In this document: in pieces, positions 61,364-64,000 of the stretch
Layout: the number at the start of each line of letters is the position of its first letter
How positions within the stretch are numbered: position 1 is the stretch's first letter
Source of the DNA: Nymphaea colorata
Lineage: Eukaryota; Streptophyta; Magnoliopsida; Nymphaeales; Nymphaeaceae
DNA length: 64,000 nt
Reading direction: 5' to 3'
Assembly: GCF_008831285.2 (NCBI RefSeq)
Contig: NC_045149.1
Span: 13,042,629 to 13,106,628, forward strand
Translations under genes and position numbers: made by a program
The notes under the pieces: generated by a model
The model's database searches: none
The model's input: only the letters and a program-made list of their open reading frames with translations
Told to the model about the DNA's origin: nothing

Positions 61364-63130
61364 TTTCTACCCATGCTCTACCTCTTTAATAGGAAAGCAA
61401 TCCAAAATTACTTCAATAGCATTTTTACATTTCTTAGCCTATGTAATCACTAGTAAAGAATTCTACCTCTAAAAACTTGACTCCTATCAAGGGGTCGAGG
61501 TCTATAAAAAACCCATCATTACATAACTTTGTTGGGAGATCTGGTAACCGCATATTCGAGCTTAGCTCGAGCAAGTCCGTCTGTCAATAAGGCAATTATT
61601 CTGCAATCAAACCTCGTTATTTCTCTATATAATTGACGATTGATTGACCCCAATTAACACGAGGATCTCTTTAATTTGCCACCAGGATCGCACATGTGAG
61701 GGAAGACCTGTACCTTCCATCAGCATCTTCTCCTCCTCCTCATCTCGCCTGCGATTCATTGCTAACCTCGGCGAAAGACACCACCATTAAGCTCCATTCA
61801 TGCCTCTGTAGTGGCCGCACCTTTTGCCAGCTTTGTTATTCCTGCACCCAAGAACCCATGCACAGATGGCATTGCTGGAGCTGGTGGAGTTTCCCTTTAT
61901 AACTGGACCCAAGTTCACCTAATTTCAACACTCAATTAAGGTTTCAACGAGGATGATCGCCCCCACAGATACTCCACCTGCCTGCACCCCTGGTGTTGAT
62001 GTGGATTTCTATGTTCACTAGATTCAGTGAATACCCTTTTCTCATTTTCACAATATTTCTGTCAGTTTCTTAAATGCTGTCAACCCGTGTTCATAATCTT
62101 TTATCGATTTCTTAAAAAAATATCCAAGGGAAATAGTGGCTTCTCCTTAGCTCAAACTTCGTCATCTCTCCTTGGACGAGTTGAGCTCTTTTCTCCTTAG
62201 TTGAAACTAGTTTAGAAGCCTCCATCAGAAAAGGAACATCCTCTTCTCTCCTTGCTCGAAACGTGCTTCAAGAACCTCCTCCATCACAATGGGGGAAATC
62301 CACCTGTATTGTTATTTTTCATGATGGCAGGTAAGATATAAAATCACAACACTTATTTTAAATGGTGAGGACGAAGTCTCAGATTGGTAGCACACACTCT
62401 TGGATATAAAGGGAACATAGCAACATTGATGAGCAAAAATGAAGGGTAAATTGCACACTTGTTGACATTTTTTGGAACCAAAACAAGTGGTTGTCGCCTA
62501 CCCTTTATAAGAATGGTCATTGTCTGTAAATTGGCAGTCGCAAAAATTGCATTGTCGATTAGCTGAGTAGCATGACCATCAAGAGTCTTAGTCCGCAAAT
62601 AGTTAGCTGATAAGAGGATCAAACCATTTAACTTTAGTGTCACGAACCGATAATAATAATATGGTGGTTGTAGGTGCGTCCCTGGTATCAAATCACAATT
62701 GTAGTGTGGTATCAAAACTGTGATCTTAATATGGTATCAAGCGACAATTCTATTGTGGTATCAGATCGACAAAATTTTCACTTTCCAGACAATATAGATA
62801 TGCGAACAACGAAATTGCATTTACTAAAGTTATGGCCATTGGTTTTATCTATATGAGTGGAAGATGTCAAATACTGTAGCCAATACCACTATGTCGGCAT
62901 CAGACTTGGGAATGTTGCAAGTCCAGCTTGTGATTCAAATTATGGACATCGATAATTGCATAGGGAAGGAAACATCAAACATGGGCCATTTAGTTGAATA
63001 TGTAAACAAAGTGCAAATTGCATACAACTTTTATAGTTCAGTAGGTGACAGTTCTATGAATGCAACCATACCTGAAAATTTCTGTTCAAACATGAGACAT
63101 GTTTGAGATTCTTCAGTTTCTTGTTCATTT
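61364..63130. other. No supportable gene
   Basis: Several repeats of gtggtatcaaa-like sequence at 62670-62770 but no PBS/LTR arrangement. The 80-residue frame 62864-63106 is unrecognised. Confidence 0.45.
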
Positions 63131-63149
63131 TTATATGAATATTACTCTT

Positions 63150-64000
63150 CCCCATAATGTCCAGTGACTCGTTATTGGCAAAATTGACTTCCCAAAACTA
63201 TCAACAATATATTTTTGCACTCTCTTCGCAAGGTGCGAAATAGAAGGATGCTTCAGAGTCTAAAATCCACAACTCAATGGAGCTATGTGTGCTTAACACT
63301 GGAGCATCATGTATCTCCCCTATTGTGAAATTTGGAAACTCTTCTTCCTCTTTCTGCTTCTAATTTTTCCTCTTTTGTAGTCTACAACCTCTTTTACAAT
63401 GGCCTAGTTCACCATAGTGCTAACAAGCATCTCTATGAGACTTGGATTGGCTTCTTCTCTTAGACTAAGACCTGCCTCTAATTTGACAACGTTGGTTAGT
63501 TCTTCATCTTCTTCCAATGTCCTTGCTTAGAATCGAATCTCAAACAACATCAAACTATGATTTTCTCAATCCAGAGAGCTACTTGCAATACTTACAGCAG
63601 GATCCCAACTTTCTGGTGGGGATGGTAACATAATCAATGCCAAGGCCTCGTCGCCAATTTTAATGTCTACTGAACTCAATTGAGTTGTGATGACATTAAA
63701 TTCATTAATATGGTATGTAATATAAATACCTTCGACCTTTTTCAAATTAAGTAAACGATGCATCAAATATACCTTATATGAGGTAGAGAGTTTTAGATAC
63801 ATATTTAATAGTGCCTTCATAAGTCTAGCTACAGTCTTCTCCTACACATTAATGTTGAATGTATATGTGATGTTTCTTGCAAATGTTAATCGAATGGCTT
63901 CAAATGCCTGCCTATCTTGCAACTCCTGATCTGCGTCCATCATTCCTTCATGCTTCTTTTGAGAAGGGGTTGGTGTAGTTTCTTCTAGTAGAGATAATCT
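63150..64000 (-). pseudogene. Ty1/Copia gag-protease relic, cut by the window end
   Basis: Minus frame 63566-63820 reads YLMHRLLNLKKVEG, YHINEFNVITTQLSSVDIKI and LPSPPESWD, the core of a Copia gag (UBN2-type). Towards 63380-63480 an Arg/Ser/Lys-rich stretch and a ruined CCHC knuckle follow (the second Cys reads Tyr, with an in-frame stop). Near 63240-63290 is a protease motif with D-S-E instead of D-S-G. Inactive. The gag N-terminus lies beyond position 64000. Confidence 0.8.

Noticed and set aside
62864-63106. 80-residue plus-strand ORF
   Set aside because: No recognisable domain, lies beside a minus-strand Copia relic.

Overview
The window is plant nuclear DNA, almost certainly angiosperm: GT-AG introns, Ty1/Copia and Ty3/Gypsy chromovirus relics, a FAR1/FRS-type pseudogene, hAT-like elements, and abundant (TA)n and (CT)n microsatellites. 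The species cannot be read from the sequence. The only intact host gene I can support is one brassinosteroid-signalling kinase (BSK family, closest by eye to BSK5) on the + strand. Its ten coding exons run from 22847 to 59107 and join in frame to 490 codons plus a stop, so about 1.5 kb of coding sequence is spread over 36 kb.

Region by region: 1-10.6 kb is gene-free. It holds a pair of ~950 bp direct repeats, a 49-bp minisatellite, a fold-back MITE and long AT-rich repeat-like DNA. 11.06-13.62 kb is a decayed FAR1-RELATED SEQUENCE or Mutator-like transposase gene on the + strand. 15.40-18.74 kb is a truncated minus-strand chromovirus: one ~3 kb LTR plus the pol tail with a chromodomain. 18.7-20.8 kb is upstream DNA with a G-box-rich patch and a probable MITE. 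20.85-22.85 kb is the probable promoter and 5' leader of the BSK gene.

The BSK introns hold most of the mobile DNA. Intron 2 (8.3 kb) carries an old minus-strand Copia relic that was hit twice by hAT-like elements, each with a perfect 8-bp target duplication; a third member lies just upstream. Intron 3 holds a solo LTR with a 5-bp duplication. Intron 5 (16.4 kb) holds three Copia elements with intact LTR boundaries and 5-bp duplications: A (minus, identical LTRs), B (minus, no gag) and C (plus, no protease or integrase). All three have coding lesions. A also contains a 107-bp inverted duplication around a spacer that looks like a primer-binding site plus a polypurine tract. Introns 6-8 hold tandem duplications, a polypurine tract, GC-rich hairpins and microsatellites; one (CT)25 run starts at the 5' splice site of exon 8.

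Downstream (59.1-64 kb) are the 3' UTR with a 70-bp tandem duplication, a zinc-knuckle ORF fragment, and a Copia gag-protease relic cut by the window edge.

BSKs are membrane-anchored pseudokinases that pass the BRI1 receptor signal onward. Every retroelement copy here looks coding-defective, so the recent ones were probably mobilised in trans or mutated after insertion. I see no evidence for a new multi-gene system. The most unusual points are the transposon-packed yet readable BSK gene, the palindrome inside the youngest Copia copy, and the microsatellite fused to a splice donor.
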